The position numbers and the translations under genes were made by a program. 64,000 bases of DNA from positions 542,966 to 606,965 of the forward strand of contig NZ_MVDI01000002.1 in assembly GCF_002939305.1 (NCBI RefSeq), in the 5' to 3' direction. This stretch comes from Chroococcidiopsis sp. TS-821. GTDB lineage: Bacteria; Cyanobacteriota; Cyanobacteriia; Cyanobacteriales; Chroococcidiopsidaceae. Of the stretch, positions 46,246 to 55,107 are shown piece after piece (position 1 is the stretch's first letter; each line of letters starts with the position of its first letter). The notes beneath the pieces are model-generated. The model searched no databases and was not told the origin of the DNA. It worked only from the letters and a program-made list of their open reading frames with translations.

Positions 46246-47172
46246 ATGAATCTTATTGCCATCTACGCACCACTCATCGGATTAGTTTTATTAGGATTAA
46301 TACTCGGACGATATTTACCAAAAGTTGTTGCGACGCGTTTAGGTCAATTTCTGTTTTGGGTAGGCGTACCTATCAGTATTGTGGCATTTTTAAGACAAGC
46401 AGACTTATCAGGACAAGTTTGGATTGCACCAGCGATCGCCTGGATTGCCATGATGCTCGGAGTTGTTTTTGCTGCAATAGGAATTCATTTACGACAATAC
46501 GTGCAAAAAAATGCTGTACCTTGGCGGCGACCGACTCAAGGTAGTTTTCTATTAGCTGCAATGGTGGGAAATACAGGTTATCTTGGTTATCCAATTACGC
46601 TAGCGATCGCCGGTACGCAGTATTTTGGTTTTGCCTTATTTTACGATCTCCTAGGAACAACACTCGGAGCTTATGGCTTAGGTGTTGCCTTAGCAGCGCG
46701 GTTTGGCGGAAGCGTCCATAACTATCGGGAACTTGTCCAAGCGATTCTGATTAACCCTTCGTTGTGGAGTTTCGGATTTGGGTTCTGGTTTCGGCGAGTC
46801 CCTCTACAAGCATCCACCGCCGCGATTCTTCAAGGAGCAGCTTGGACAATGGTGGCGCTATCTTTAGTTTTGATTGGGATGCGGCTAAGCCAGTTGCATT
46901 CTTGGCACAGTCTACCTCGTGCTTCAGTAAGCTTACTGATTAAAATGCTCTTAGTCCCACTCATTTTGGGCAGCAGCTTATCGCTGTTGGGGATTAGTGG
47001 TGTCACTCGGCTGGTTTTAGTTTTGCAAACCGCAATGCCACCAGCTTTTGCTACGCTTGTGATTGCCGAAGCTTACGATCTCGATCGCGATTTAGCCGTG
47101 ACAGCGCTTGCTGTTGGTACAATTGGTATTCTGTTTTTGCTACCAGTTTGGATTTATCTATTTGGTAGCTGA
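46246..47172 (+). CDS. Auxin-efflux-carrier (AEC) family transporter
   Basis: This 308-residue protein has ~9-10 hydrophobic helices and begins MNLIAIYAPLIGLVLLGLILG. Its GNTGYLGYPITLAIAG stretch matches the AEC family, which moves carboxylates or auxin-like acids. The substrate is unknown. The last 15 bases overlap the convergent phosphoribosyltransferase gene. Confidence 0.8.
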   Translation: MNLIAIYAPLIGLVLLGLILGRYLPKVVATRLGQFLFWVGVPISIVAFLRQADLSGQVWIAPAIAWIAMMLGVVFAAIGIHLRQYVQKNAVPWRRPTQGSFLLAAMVGNTGYLGYPITLAIAGTQYFGFALFYDLLGTTLGAYGLGVALAARFGGSVHNYRELVQAILINPSLWSFGFGFWFRRVPLQASTAAILQGAAWTMVALSLVLIGMRLSQLHSWHSLPRASVSLLIKMLLVPLILGSSLSLLGISGVTRLVLVLQTAMPPAFATLVIAEAYDLDRDLAVTALAVGTIGILFLLPVWIYLFGS

Positions 47173-47685
47173 AGCTGATTCATGACTTGCCGCAAGTTCT
47201 GCAGGGTTCATTTTTTCGTAGTGTTCAAAAGGTTGGTGAATCCACGGGTTATCAGGTAAGTAATCTACATAGTAATCTGGAACAATAACCGAACAAGCTT
47301 TGTACCACAACACCGCGGTACGAATTTCTTGGATGCGATCGCCATAGTTTTCGCGTAACCAAGGAATTGTTTGTTGCAACGTCACGCCCGAATCGACTAA
47401 GTCGTCAACTAATAGAATATGCGAACCGATTTCGGGAGTTGTCATCGTCAAGCTACGCGCAAAAACCAGTTCTCCCCGCGTCTGCTTACCCGCGCCAGTA
47501 TAGGAGGAAGTTGATAAAATCGCTAGCGGTTGCTTGTAGATCCGCGACAGAACATCGCCAACGCGCAATCCACCGCGCGCCAGACAAACGATTTGATTAA
47601 ATTGCCAGTTTGATTGATAAATCTTAACAGCTAGCTGTTCAACTATATGGTTGTAATCTGACCAAGAAACGTAAAGGTCTGCCAT
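47158..47685 (-). CDS. Phosphoribosyltransferase-like protein
   Basis: This 175-residue protein has the type I PRTase loop LLVDDLVDSGVTL (~97-109), CLARGGLRVGDVLSR before it and VWYKACS after. It resembles Gpt/xanthine-guanine PRTases or the HPRT-like family; the specific base is not clear. It overlaps the 3' end of the convergent AEC gene by 15 bases. Confidence 0.8.
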   Translation of the reverse strand: MADLYVSWSDYNHIVEQLAVKIYQSNWQFNQIVCLARGGLRVGDVLSRIYKQPLAILSTSSYTGAGKQTRGELVFARSLTMTTPEIGSHILLVDDLVDSGVTLQQTIPWLRENYGDRIQEIRTAVLWYKACSVIVPDYYVDYLPDNPWIHQPFEHYEKMNPAELAASHESASATK

Positions 47686-47753
47686 AAGAAGTGCGATTGA
47701 GGGCGGATACTAGGGTGGGAAGCTTTTTATTTTAGTATGAGTGCAATAGTACT

Positions 47754-49199
47754 ATGAGTGAATCATCCCCTGAAGCCTATCCTGCCAAATCACAGTCGAG
47801 TGAAAAGCTGAATTTAAAAACAAAATTAGCTTACGGTGCAGGAGATTTAGGCCCAGCAGTTACAGCAAATATTACAGCATTTTTTTTATTAGTTTTTTTT
47901 ACCAACGTTGCCGGAATTAGCCCTGGATTAGCAGGTACGATTTTATTAATTGGTAAAATTTGGGATGCGATTAACGACCCGATTGTTGGAGTATTGAGCG
48001 ATCGTACAGTATCGCGTTGGGGGCGTCGTTTACCTTGGCTATTCTGGGGCGCAATTCCCTTTGGCATTTTCTACGTTTTGCAGTGGGTGATTCCGCAATT
48101 TAGTACAAATCCTACCGCGCAACAGTGGGGCTTATTTTGGTATTACGTCATCATTTCAATATTTTTGAATGCGATGTATACCGTTGTCAATCTTCCCTAT
48201 ACTGCACTCACTGCCGAAATTACCCAAGATTACAACGAACGCACGAGTCTCACAAGTTTTCGCTTTGCTTTTTCCATTGGCGGTAGTATTCTTTCAGTTG
48301 TTATTGCCCAAATTGTTTTCGCCTCGATTCCCGATCCGCGACAGCAGTATTTTGTGTTAGCGATCGCCATTGGTGTTTTAGCTGTATTACCTTTGTATTG
48401 GTGCGTTTGGGGAATCCGCGATCGCGTTGTTGCACTAGAAGCCCACCGTCGCGATCGTTCTTCTGAAGAATCGCTTCCTTATTTACAGCAACTCAAAATC
48501 GTTTTCAGTAATCGCCCGTTTTTATTCGTTATTGGTATTTATCTTTTTTCTTGGCTAGCAGTACAAGTGACAGCAGCAATTATTCCCTACTTTGTTGTGA
48601 ATGTAATGGGTTTGAGTGATGCATCGGTTCCTACAGTCATCATTGCGGTTCAAGCAACAGCGTTACTCATGCTATTTGTCTGGAGTTATGTTAGCGAACG
48701 TGTTGGCAAGAAAGCTGTATATTTCATGGGCATGAGTTTGTGGATTATTGCTCAAATTGGACTATTTTTCTTACAACCAGGACAGTTAACATTTATGTAC
48801 GTCCTCGCAGTGTTGGCAGGCTTTGGTGTTTCTACTGCGTATCTGGTACCGTGGTCGATGATGCCGGATGTGATCGAACTTGATGAGTTAAGAACCGGAC
48901 AACGCCGCGAAGGAATTTTTTACGGTTTCATGGTATTGCTACAAAAATTTGGCTTAGCACTCGGCTTATTTTTATTAGGAGTTATCCTTGAATGGTCAGG
49001 TTTTCAAGAAAACGTTCCAGGAGAACCAATTCCCGTACAACCTGAAAGTGCATTGCAAGCAATTCGGTTTGCGATCGCCCCCATACCAACACTTTGCTTA
49101 ATCTTAGGTTTGGTTTTAGCGTATTTTTACCCCATCACCCGCGAAGTTCACGCACAGATTTTGTTACAGTTAAAAGAACGCGATCGAGTTAATAACTAA
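47754..49199 (+). CDS. GPH-type MFS sugar/cation symporter
   Basis: This 481-residue protein has 12 predicted helices. LSDRTVSRWGRRLPWLFWG (after DPIVG in helix 2-3) is the GPH/MelB signature, with LPYTALTAEIT later. It should take up a glycoside or other organic solute with Na+ or H+; which one is unknown. The gene has its own upstream region and no operon partner. Confidence 0.85.
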   Translation: MSESSPEAYPAKSQSSEKLNLKTKLAYGAGDLGPAVTANITAFFLLVFFTNVAGISPGLAGTILLIGKIWDAINDPIVGVLSDRTVSRWGRRLPWLFWGAIPFGIFYVLQWVIPQFSTNPTAQQWGLFWYYVIISIFLNAMYTVVNLPYTALTAEITQDYNERTSLTSFRFAFSIGGSILSVVIAQIVFASIPDPRQQYFVLAIAIGVLAVLPLYWCVWGIRDRVVALEAHRRDRSSEESLPYLQQLKIVFSNRPFLFVIGIYLFSWLAVQVTAAIIPYFVVNVMGLSDASVPTVIIAVQATALLMLFVWSYVSERVGKKAVYFMGMSLWIIAQIGLFFLQPGQLTFMYVLAVLAGFGVSTAYLVPWSMMPDVIELDELRTGQRREGIFYGFMVLLQKFGLALGLFLLGVILEWSGFQENVPGEPIPVQPESALQAIRFAIAPIPTLCLILGLVLAYFYPITREVHAQILLQLKERDRVNN

Positions 49200-49716
49200 A
49201 TTCAGACTTTGAATCAAGTGCGATCGTATTTCGGGAAGCATCATTGAGGTTTCCAAGTGCAAGCATTGAATTATATTGGCAGTAGTGAACGAAAAGACGA
49301 TTACCATACAACGAATAATTGGTGCGCCTGGAATATAATTCAGAGTAATTCTTGCTATTGTGCCTAATAGGGTAGATATACAGAACATTTCTGCATAATA
49401 AGTTGGGCTGCTTCATATCTTGTGAGGACAGTATTGTGAGTCTCTCGTCTTTTTCCAGCCTTCAACAACTTCTAATCATTTAGACTGACATCCTGATCTG
49501 GAAATGTGAGTCTTTAGGTTTGTTGGGCAAGATCTAACTATTCTTGACAAGCTATTTCGAGCGGAAATTTAGGCTCGAACATCTCTCCATTTAATATGAA
49601 AGTCATGAGAAGTCTGTGAAATTTATCCGTCTTTTGCATAAGTCAGTATTTTTTCGGTGACAGAGCTTATGTACGAGATGCATAAAATATGTTCAAGGAT
49701 TCCAAGGGATAAGCCT
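49200..49716. other. Intergenic region, 517 bp
   Basis: This lies between the symporter and the HTH-dynamin gene. Two overlapping minus-strand frames (49170-49416) are not supported. The last ~60 bases could be an N-terminal extension of the HTH-dynamin gene (GTG 49657, ATG 49669 or 49678), which I did not choose. Confidence 0.4.
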
Positions 49717-51963
49717 ATGAACATCAATTTGCGCGGTGCCAGTGAGAGAGCAGGTTTGAGTCAGGCAGAGCTTGCAGCGATACTGGGGCTTTCTCAAGCG
49801 CAAGTGAGTCGATATGAACAAGATCCGGGAGCTATACCGACTGAACTCTTACTACGCTGGACGCAAGCATTAGGAACAGATATTCAAACTCTCGTGGCAA
49901 GTGCCATCCCATTACCACCTCCTGTCGATCCTGGCGATCCGTATCTACAATTGCGGCGAGATTTGAATTTGCTTGAACAGTATGTGACTGATTGTTCTCC
50001 CAGTGAAGAACTTAATATCCCTAATAAACCCCCAACACCAAATGATGTTATTAAGCAAATTTATCGTTATCGCCAAAAGCCAAATTTAGTGTTATTAGGG
50101 CGATTCGATTCTGGAAAGTCTCATTTGGCTAATACCTTAATGGGGGCAAAGATACTACCTGCGCAATATCAACCTGCTACCAGAGTTATTACTTTTGTAA
50201 GACATATTAGCGATCGCCCATCCTGGTTTGAGGATCAAGTTGGCATTCTATCTGAGGATTTTTGGACAAGAGACGAAAAGGGAAATCAGATTTTTGATTT
50301 AACTTTGTTCGATTCTCAATTCTGGTTTGAAAGACATTGTATTAAAGCTGGTTCTTTAGAAGTATTACGGCAGCATGGTGTACACGAGCATGTCAGTGAA
50401 GTTGAAATTGAGGGGCACTCAGCAATTGTATATGTTGACTCACCACTGCTTAGATCGTGCAATGTTGTTGACTTCCCTGGCTACTCAGATCAAGCAGATC
50501 AAACATCAGAAGATGTAAAGAAAGCAAGCAGTGCTATTCAAATTGCAGACTTGATCGTGTATACCTCTCCAGTCAATGGTTTTATGAATGCTGAGGATTT
50601 TAGTCGCCTCAGTTATTTACTAAAGGTTTTGCCGTCACCTGAAACTTATAACAAAGAGTTCCCAATACTTGGAAATTTATTTGTCGTAGGTACTCACGCC
50701 AATCCATCTGTTTCAGGCACAGACATAAGTTCAATCCTACAAACTGGTTCGATCAGACTTTATAAACATATCAACGAAACAGTCCTTGTAGAGCGCAGCA
50801 AAAACATTGACCGCCCTATTGAAAAGGAAAATCTACAGATGCGTTTCTTTTCTTTTTGGGAAGAAACACCTCGTCGTTGGGAAAGTTTCAAAAAAGAATT
50901 GATTCTAATTCTTGGGCAATCTCTCCCTAAAGCCCGAAAAAATAAAATTGATCGTGAAATTAGTTTGCTTAAAAACGAGGCTCCAAATCAAATCTCTGAA
51001 CAAATCCGTGCTTATGAACAGACGACATCTGAGTTAGAACAACGCCAGCGAGAACTTGAAGAGCTAGAAAAGGAAGAACCAAAAAGGCTGGCTTTGCTAA
51101 AGCAGAAGCGTCTTAAGATTCAGAAACGTATTACAGAGTTGCAGCGTAAGACCCAAGATTCTTTTCAGCAGAGTTATACCACTTTCATTCATGCTTCTGC
51201 TGTTGAAACAATGATTCGCAATCGTTACAGAGATAAGAAAGATGCAAAAGAGTACGCCGCAGGTTATCTGATTGAGCAACTTCAAGGTAAGCTTGAAACC
51301 TATATCAAGGAAAATTCTAATTCTCTGAAAGCTGACATCGATGAGTTTTTGAATACCTATGAGGAAGTGTTTCTACAACTTCCTAAGCTCAATCTTGGCT
51401 CTGTTTCTATACCTTTCGATCCAAAGGGAGCATTCATAGGTGGTCTTGTAGGGGCAGGTAGTGTTGGTGCGCTTGCCGTTTGGGCTGCCTCATTGGGAAA
51501 TCTTGGCGCTTATATCCTGGTTGCCAAATTTGTTAGTCTTCTCTCTGCGTTAGGTATCAGTATTAGTGGTGGGGTTGCGACAGTTGTATCTTTCGTTGCT
51601 GCCATCGGTGGTCCAATTACATTAGGAATAGGTTTATTTGCGGCAGCTGTTTTCCTGGGTTTAGCTCTGTTTGGAGAGTCATGGGAACGTCGTTTGGCGA
51701 AGAAAATTGTCGATCATTTTGAGGAACAAAGAGTATTACATAAATTTCTACAAGCTAGCGATGAGTATTGGCAAGATACAGCAAAAGCTTTTGAAAAAGG
51801 AGCTGATGCAGTTGAAGATCAATTTCAAAAATATATTCAACACCTTCGAGAACTTTGCTCTAATGACGAGATATCTAGGAAAAACGTTGAGAGGATTTTG
51901 CTTGTTCTAGGAGAGTTAAAAGCTTTTTTCGCCGGAATTCCCTGGAGGGAGTCTACAAGTTAG
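49717..51963 (+). CDS. XRE-HTH / dynamin-like GTPase fusion
   Basis: From ATG 49717 this is a 748-residue protein; an AAGGGA ribosome site lies 7 bases before it, though starts at 49657, 49669 and 49678 are possible. An XRE helix-turn-helix (~8-60; GLSQAELAAILGLSQAQVSRYE) comes first. A dynamin-type G domain follows, with P-loop GRFDSGKS (128-135) and DFPGYSD (252-258). A coiled coil spans ~425-482, and a long Gly-rich hydrophobic region (~573-652) could insert in or bend membrane. A second helix ends the protein. Bacterial dynamin-like proteins remodel membranes, some under stress or phage attack. Fusion to a DNA-binding head is unusual, and no partner gene is visible. Confidence 0.8.
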   Translation: MNINLRGASERAGLSQAELAAILGLSQAQVSRYEQDPGAIPTELLLRWTQALGTDIQTLVASAIPLPPPVDPGDPYLQLRRDLNLLEQYVTDCSPSEELNIPNKPPTPNDVIKQIYRYRQKPNLVLLGRFDSGKSHLANTLMGAKILPAQYQPATRVITFVRHISDRPSWFEDQVGILSEDFWTRDEKGNQIFDLTLFDSQFWFERHCIKAGSLEVLRQHGVHEHVSEVEIEGHSAIVYVDSPLLRSCNVVDFPGYSDQADQTSEDVKKASSAIQIADLIVYTSPVNGFMNAEDFSRLSYLLKVLPSPETYNKEFPILGNLFVVGTHANPSVSGTDISSILQTGSIRLYKHINETVLVERSKNIDRPIEKENLQMRFFSFWEETPRRWESFKKELILILGQSLPKARKNKIDREISLLKNEAPNQISEQIRAYEQTTSELEQRQRELEELEKEEPKRLALLKQKRLKIQKRITELQRKTQDSFQQSYTTFIHASAVETMIRNRYRDKKDAKEYAAGYLIEQLQGKLETYIKENSNSLKADIDEFLNTYEEVFLQLPKLNLGSVSIPFDPKGAFIGGLVGAGSVGALAVWAASLGNLGAYILVAKFVSLLSALGISISGGVATVVSFVAAIGGPITLGIGLFAAAVFLGLALFGESWERRLAKKIVDHFEEQRVLHKFLQASDEYWQDTAKAFEKGADAVEDQFQKYIQHLRELCSNDEISRKNVERILLVLGELKAFFAGIPWRESTS

Positions 51964-52224
51964 CAAAAGGATGGTTGTAACTTACATTTGAGCCAAAAGC
52001 ACACCAGCCAACATCGGGTTCAGGCGATTTGTGCTTCATCACTGACACGCCTCTGTCGGAAGTGGTTCAACATCTGTGTTCGTGCGGAGTAACAACTATA
52101 GAGGGATCAGTAGAGTGCACGGGTGCAACGGGTGCAGATGAGAAATGAGTGTGCTAGTCTCTTACCCATTCAATTGCTGCCACTCAAGCTACGATTGATA
52201 GTTATACAAGTACGCTCTTGAAAT

Positions 52225-52488
52225 ATGGAGTGCCTGACGATCGCTCGTCTAGAGGTTGAATCAGCAATTAAGCAATTACCAGAAGCAGAAGTCCGCAATC
52301 TTGCAAAGTGGCTTCAGGAATACCTTGATGAAATGTGGGATCGACAAATTGAGGCGGATTTATCGTCTGGCAAGTTAGATCGTCCGATCGCTCAAGTAGA
52401 AGCAGATATTCAAAACGGCAACGTAAGAGATAGCGAAGTTTTCTGCCACAGGTTTGCAACGGATTTTAGAACTTCAAGTTCTCCTTAA
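52225..52488 (+). CDS. Small antitoxin-like protein, orphan
   Basis: This 87-residue protein has the pattern of small cyanobacterial antitoxins: LEVESAIKQLPEAEVRNLAKWLQEYLDEMW followed by DRQIEADLSSGKLDRPIAQVEADI. The partner toxin (RelE/ParE-like) would be expected downstream, but the next DNA is a dehydrogenase remnant. The C-terminus after NVRD looks non-family, perhaps read into that remnant. Confidence 0.55.
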   Translation: MECLTIARLEVESAIKQLPEAEVRNLAKWLQEYLDEMWDRQIEADLSSGKLDRPIAQVEADIQNGNVRDSEVFCHRFATDFRTSSSP

Positions 52489-52666
52489 TGAATTGAAAGC
52501 AATCGCGACGGGAAAGATAAAATTGGCTATGGATAGAAGCTATCCTTTAGAACAAACTGCCGAGGCTCACAGATATATCGACCAAGGACATAAAAAGGGA
52601 AATATAGTCGTAACTGTAGTGCATAATAACAAAACCCAACAACAGATAGGCGATCGCACTTCGTGA
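52475..52666 (+). pseudogene. C-terminal remnant of a zinc-type alcohol dehydrogenase / quinone oxidoreductase
   Basis: The frame reads KAIATGKIKLAMDRSYPLEQTAEAHRYIDQGHKKGNIVVTV, the usual C-terminal helix-strand of medium-chain dehydrogenases. Nothing upstream codes for the catalytic or NAD-binding domains. It is a truncated scar next to the antitoxin-like gene. Confidence 0.75.
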
Positions 52667-52722
52667 AGTATCAGGCTTCATTAGTGTTGGCACTGCTGCA
52701 ATGTACTTATCCAATTAAGTTA

Positions 52723-53019
52723 TTAAACTTGTTTTTTCAAAACTCTTTCTAACTGAAAAGGGAAAAGAATACGCCTTTCAATTAAAATCTCGCCTAACTT
52801 TTTCTGACTCATCTCCTGTTCTTTCAAAGCCAATTCTAGTTCATATTTTAAAATTAATTTTTCTTTAATGAGAATTTCACCAAGCTTACTTCGCTCAGGA
52901 CTCAATATCCGTTTGAGTTCTTCTGAAGAAACTATTCTTTTTGCAAGTAACTGAGCAGCAAGTTCTTGATTTTTTTTTTGAATTTCTAATAATTCTTGTT
53001 GTAGTTGTGATTGAATCAT
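52723..53019 (-). CDS. Small helical protein with two MshEN-like half repeats
   Basis: This 98-residue protein contains two copies of a KLGEILI-x(9-10)-L-x(2-3)-L/A-L-x-x-Q pattern (KLGEILIKEKLILKYELELA and KLGEILIERRILFPFQLERV) separated by ~5 residues. They resemble the RLGxxLL..GxI..QL..AL..Q motif of GspE/MshE N-domains that bind c-di-GMP. Key Arg and Gly of that motif are replaced by Lys and Glu/Arg, so nucleotide binding is doubtful. It stands alone on the minus strand. Confidence 0.6.
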   Translation of the reverse strand: MIQSQLQQELLEIQKKNQELAAQLLAKRIVSSEELKRILSPERSKLGEILIKEKLILKYELELALKEQEMSQKKLGEILIERRILFPFQLERVLKKQV

Positions 53020-53610
53020 CAGACTTTTCTATTTGTTGTGTTATTGTGATTTTAATAGATTAATTTTACCAAAGAATAAAAACATTCATATAAAATTCAT
53101 CAATTGTATTTACTATATATTCTCTGCTGTTAATCTGTATGTGGTTTAGAAATGATAAATATCTGTATAAATAGTTAGTAAATACTTACGTATTAATATC
53201 TGATATAGCAGGATTTTGGCAAAGAAAAAACCTCTGATAAAATAATAAATAAACTATTTTTATATCTGTGCAAAGTGATGCACGAGACGAACTCAAAACT
53301 AAAAATTGTAAACTTTGAAACATTTAAATTTGTGCTACTTGTGCTACTGCCTCAGTCCTGATTGAATATCTTTAATTGTCAGGGTGGAGCTTGGCAAGGA
53401 GGTTAAGGAATGCCGAAGCCTGTAAGACTGAGACGTCTTGCGCTTGCTGCGCGCGATCGCTTCGATCGCTATGCATAATGGGATTTTGTACGCCCGATCA
53501 AACTTTAAGAACTAACAATGACTCGGTTAGCTGTCGGCAATGGCTATTAAAGTAGAAATACTACCTACTATAGATTTAATCAGCTTGTCACAAGGGAGAA
53601 CGCGATCGCT
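53020..53610. promoter_or_regulatory. 591-bp gap with hairpins upstream of leuC
   Basis: Near leuC, AAGAC-tgagac-GTCTT (53425-53440), then GCGATCG-ctt-CGATCGC (53453-53469, two HIP1 halves in inverted order), form nested hairpins ~140 bases before the start. AT-rich DNA fills the rest. An mRNA-leader structure is possible but not shown. No gene was seen. Confidence 0.4.
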
Positions 53611-54933
53611 ATGGGTATGACCCTCACAGAAAAAATCTTGGCTAAAGCTTCAGGACGTTCGGTTGTTGAACCAGGAGAGAATATCTGGGTTGATGTTGAT
53701 GTCTTGATGACACACGATGTTTGCGGTCCTGGTACGATTGGTGTCTTCAAGCGCGAATTTGGCGAGGATGCGAAAGTTTGGGATGCTGAAAAAATTGTTT
53801 TAATTCCCGACCACTATATTTTCACCGCCGACGAACGCGCCAATCGTAATGTTGATATTTTACGTGAATTTGCGCGAGAGCAAGGTATTAAATATTTTTA
53901 CGATATTACTGACCGTGCTAACTTCAAAGCCAATCCCGATTACAAAGGCGTTTGTCACATTGCTTTAGCTCAAGAAGGTCATACTCGTCCTGGTGAAGTC
54001 TTATTTGGTACTGATTCGCATACTTGTAATGCGGGTGCTTTTGGTCAATTTGCGACAGGTATTGGTAATACCGACGCGGGTTTCATCATGGGAACAGGTA
54101 AGCTGTTAATTAAAGTTCCAGCAACGATGCGGTTCGTTCTCAATGGCGAAATGCCAGATTACTTATTGGCAAAAGATCTGATTTTGCAAATTATTGGGGA
54201 TATTGGCGTTGCGGGTGCAACTTACCGCACGATGGAATTTGCAGGCGAAGCTGTGCAACGCATGACGATGGAAGAACGGATGACGCTGTGCAACATGGCG
54301 ATCGAAGCTGGTGGAAAGAATGGCACGATCGCACCCGATGAAACAACGTATGAATATGTCCGCGCGCGAACCAATAAACCTTTTGAGTCATTTTACACCG
54401 ATAGCGATGCGAAATTTTATAGCGATCGCACCTACGATGTCTCGCAACTCGAACCTGTTGTTGCCAAACCGCATTCACCAGATAACCGCGCCTTGGCACG
54501 AGAGTGCCGCGATGTCAAGATTGACCGCGTGTATATTGGTTCGTGTACTGGGGGTAAAACCACCGATTTCGTCAACGCCGCCAGAATTCTTAAAGGTCAT
54601 CAAGTCAAAGTTCCGACATACATTGTTCCTGCGACACAAAAAGTCTACGAAGACTTGTTTACGTACAAATACGACGGACAAACGCTATCCGAAATCTTCC
54701 TCAACTCCGGTTGTATCGAACCTGCTGCACCTTCGTGCGCGGCGTGTCTTGGAGGACCTAAGGACACCTTTGGACGCATGAATAAACCCGAAGTCTGCGT
54801 TTCCACAACTAACCGCAACTTTCCTGGGCGCATGGGCGAAAAAACCGCGCAAATTTATCTTGCTTCGCCTTACACTGCTGCTGCTTCGGCATTAACAGGT
54901 TACGTCACCGATCCGCGTGAATTTATTGGTTAA
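53611..54933 (+). CDS. leuC: 3-isopropylmalate dehydratase large subunit (LeuC-type aconitase)
   Basis: This 440-residue iron-sulfur enzyme isomerises 2- to 3-isopropylmalate in leucine synthesis with the small subunit LeuD. It has GTDSHTCNAGAFGQFATGIGNTD, GSCTGGKTTDF and a CAACLGG cluster motif, with a third Cys in the first segment, giving the 4Fe-4S ligands. The shorter length matches the homoaconitase-like subtype. AGGGAG lies 12 bases before the first ATG; a second ATG is 6 bases later. leuD is not adjacent. Confidence 0.93.
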   Translation: MGMTLTEKILAKASGRSVVEPGENIWVDVDVLMTHDVCGPGTIGVFKREFGEDAKVWDAEKIVLIPDHYIFTADERANRNVDILREFAREQGIKYFYDITDRANFKANPDYKGVCHIALAQEGHTRPGEVLFGTDSHTCNAGAFGQFATGIGNTDAGFIMGTGKLLIKVPATMRFVLNGEMPDYLLAKDLILQIIGDIGVAGATYRTMEFAGEAVQRMTMEERMTLCNMAIEAGGKNGTIAPDETTYEYVRARTNKPFESFYTDSDAKFYSDRTYDVSQLEPVVAKPHSPDNRALARECRDVKIDRVYIGSCTGGKTTDFVNAARILKGHQVKVPTYIVPATQKVYEDLFTYKYDGQTLSEIFLNSGCIEPAAPSCAACLGGPKDTFGRMNKPEVCVSTTNRNFPGRMGEKTAQIYLASPYTAAASALTGYVTDPREFIG

Positions 54934-55107
54934 TTATCAAAATAGTAGGGTGGGCATATTGCTCACCTTGCTCTATAAAATGTTGATGCAGGCGATCGCA
55001 ATTCGCAATCCATTCTGCTTCATACAAATTGCTCGTAAAATCGTTACAAATTCCAAACCCTGACTTATATTGGACAAAGCTGTATTTCAATCAATCGACA
55101 TTTTCGG

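Noticed and set aside
49170..49416. Two overlapping minus-strand frames after the symporter gene
   Set aside because: They overlap each other and the symporter's end, show no domain, and lack ribosome sites.
52454..52666. A complete 70-residue gene
   Set aside because: It matches only the C-terminus of larger dehydrogenases, so it is better read as a remnant.
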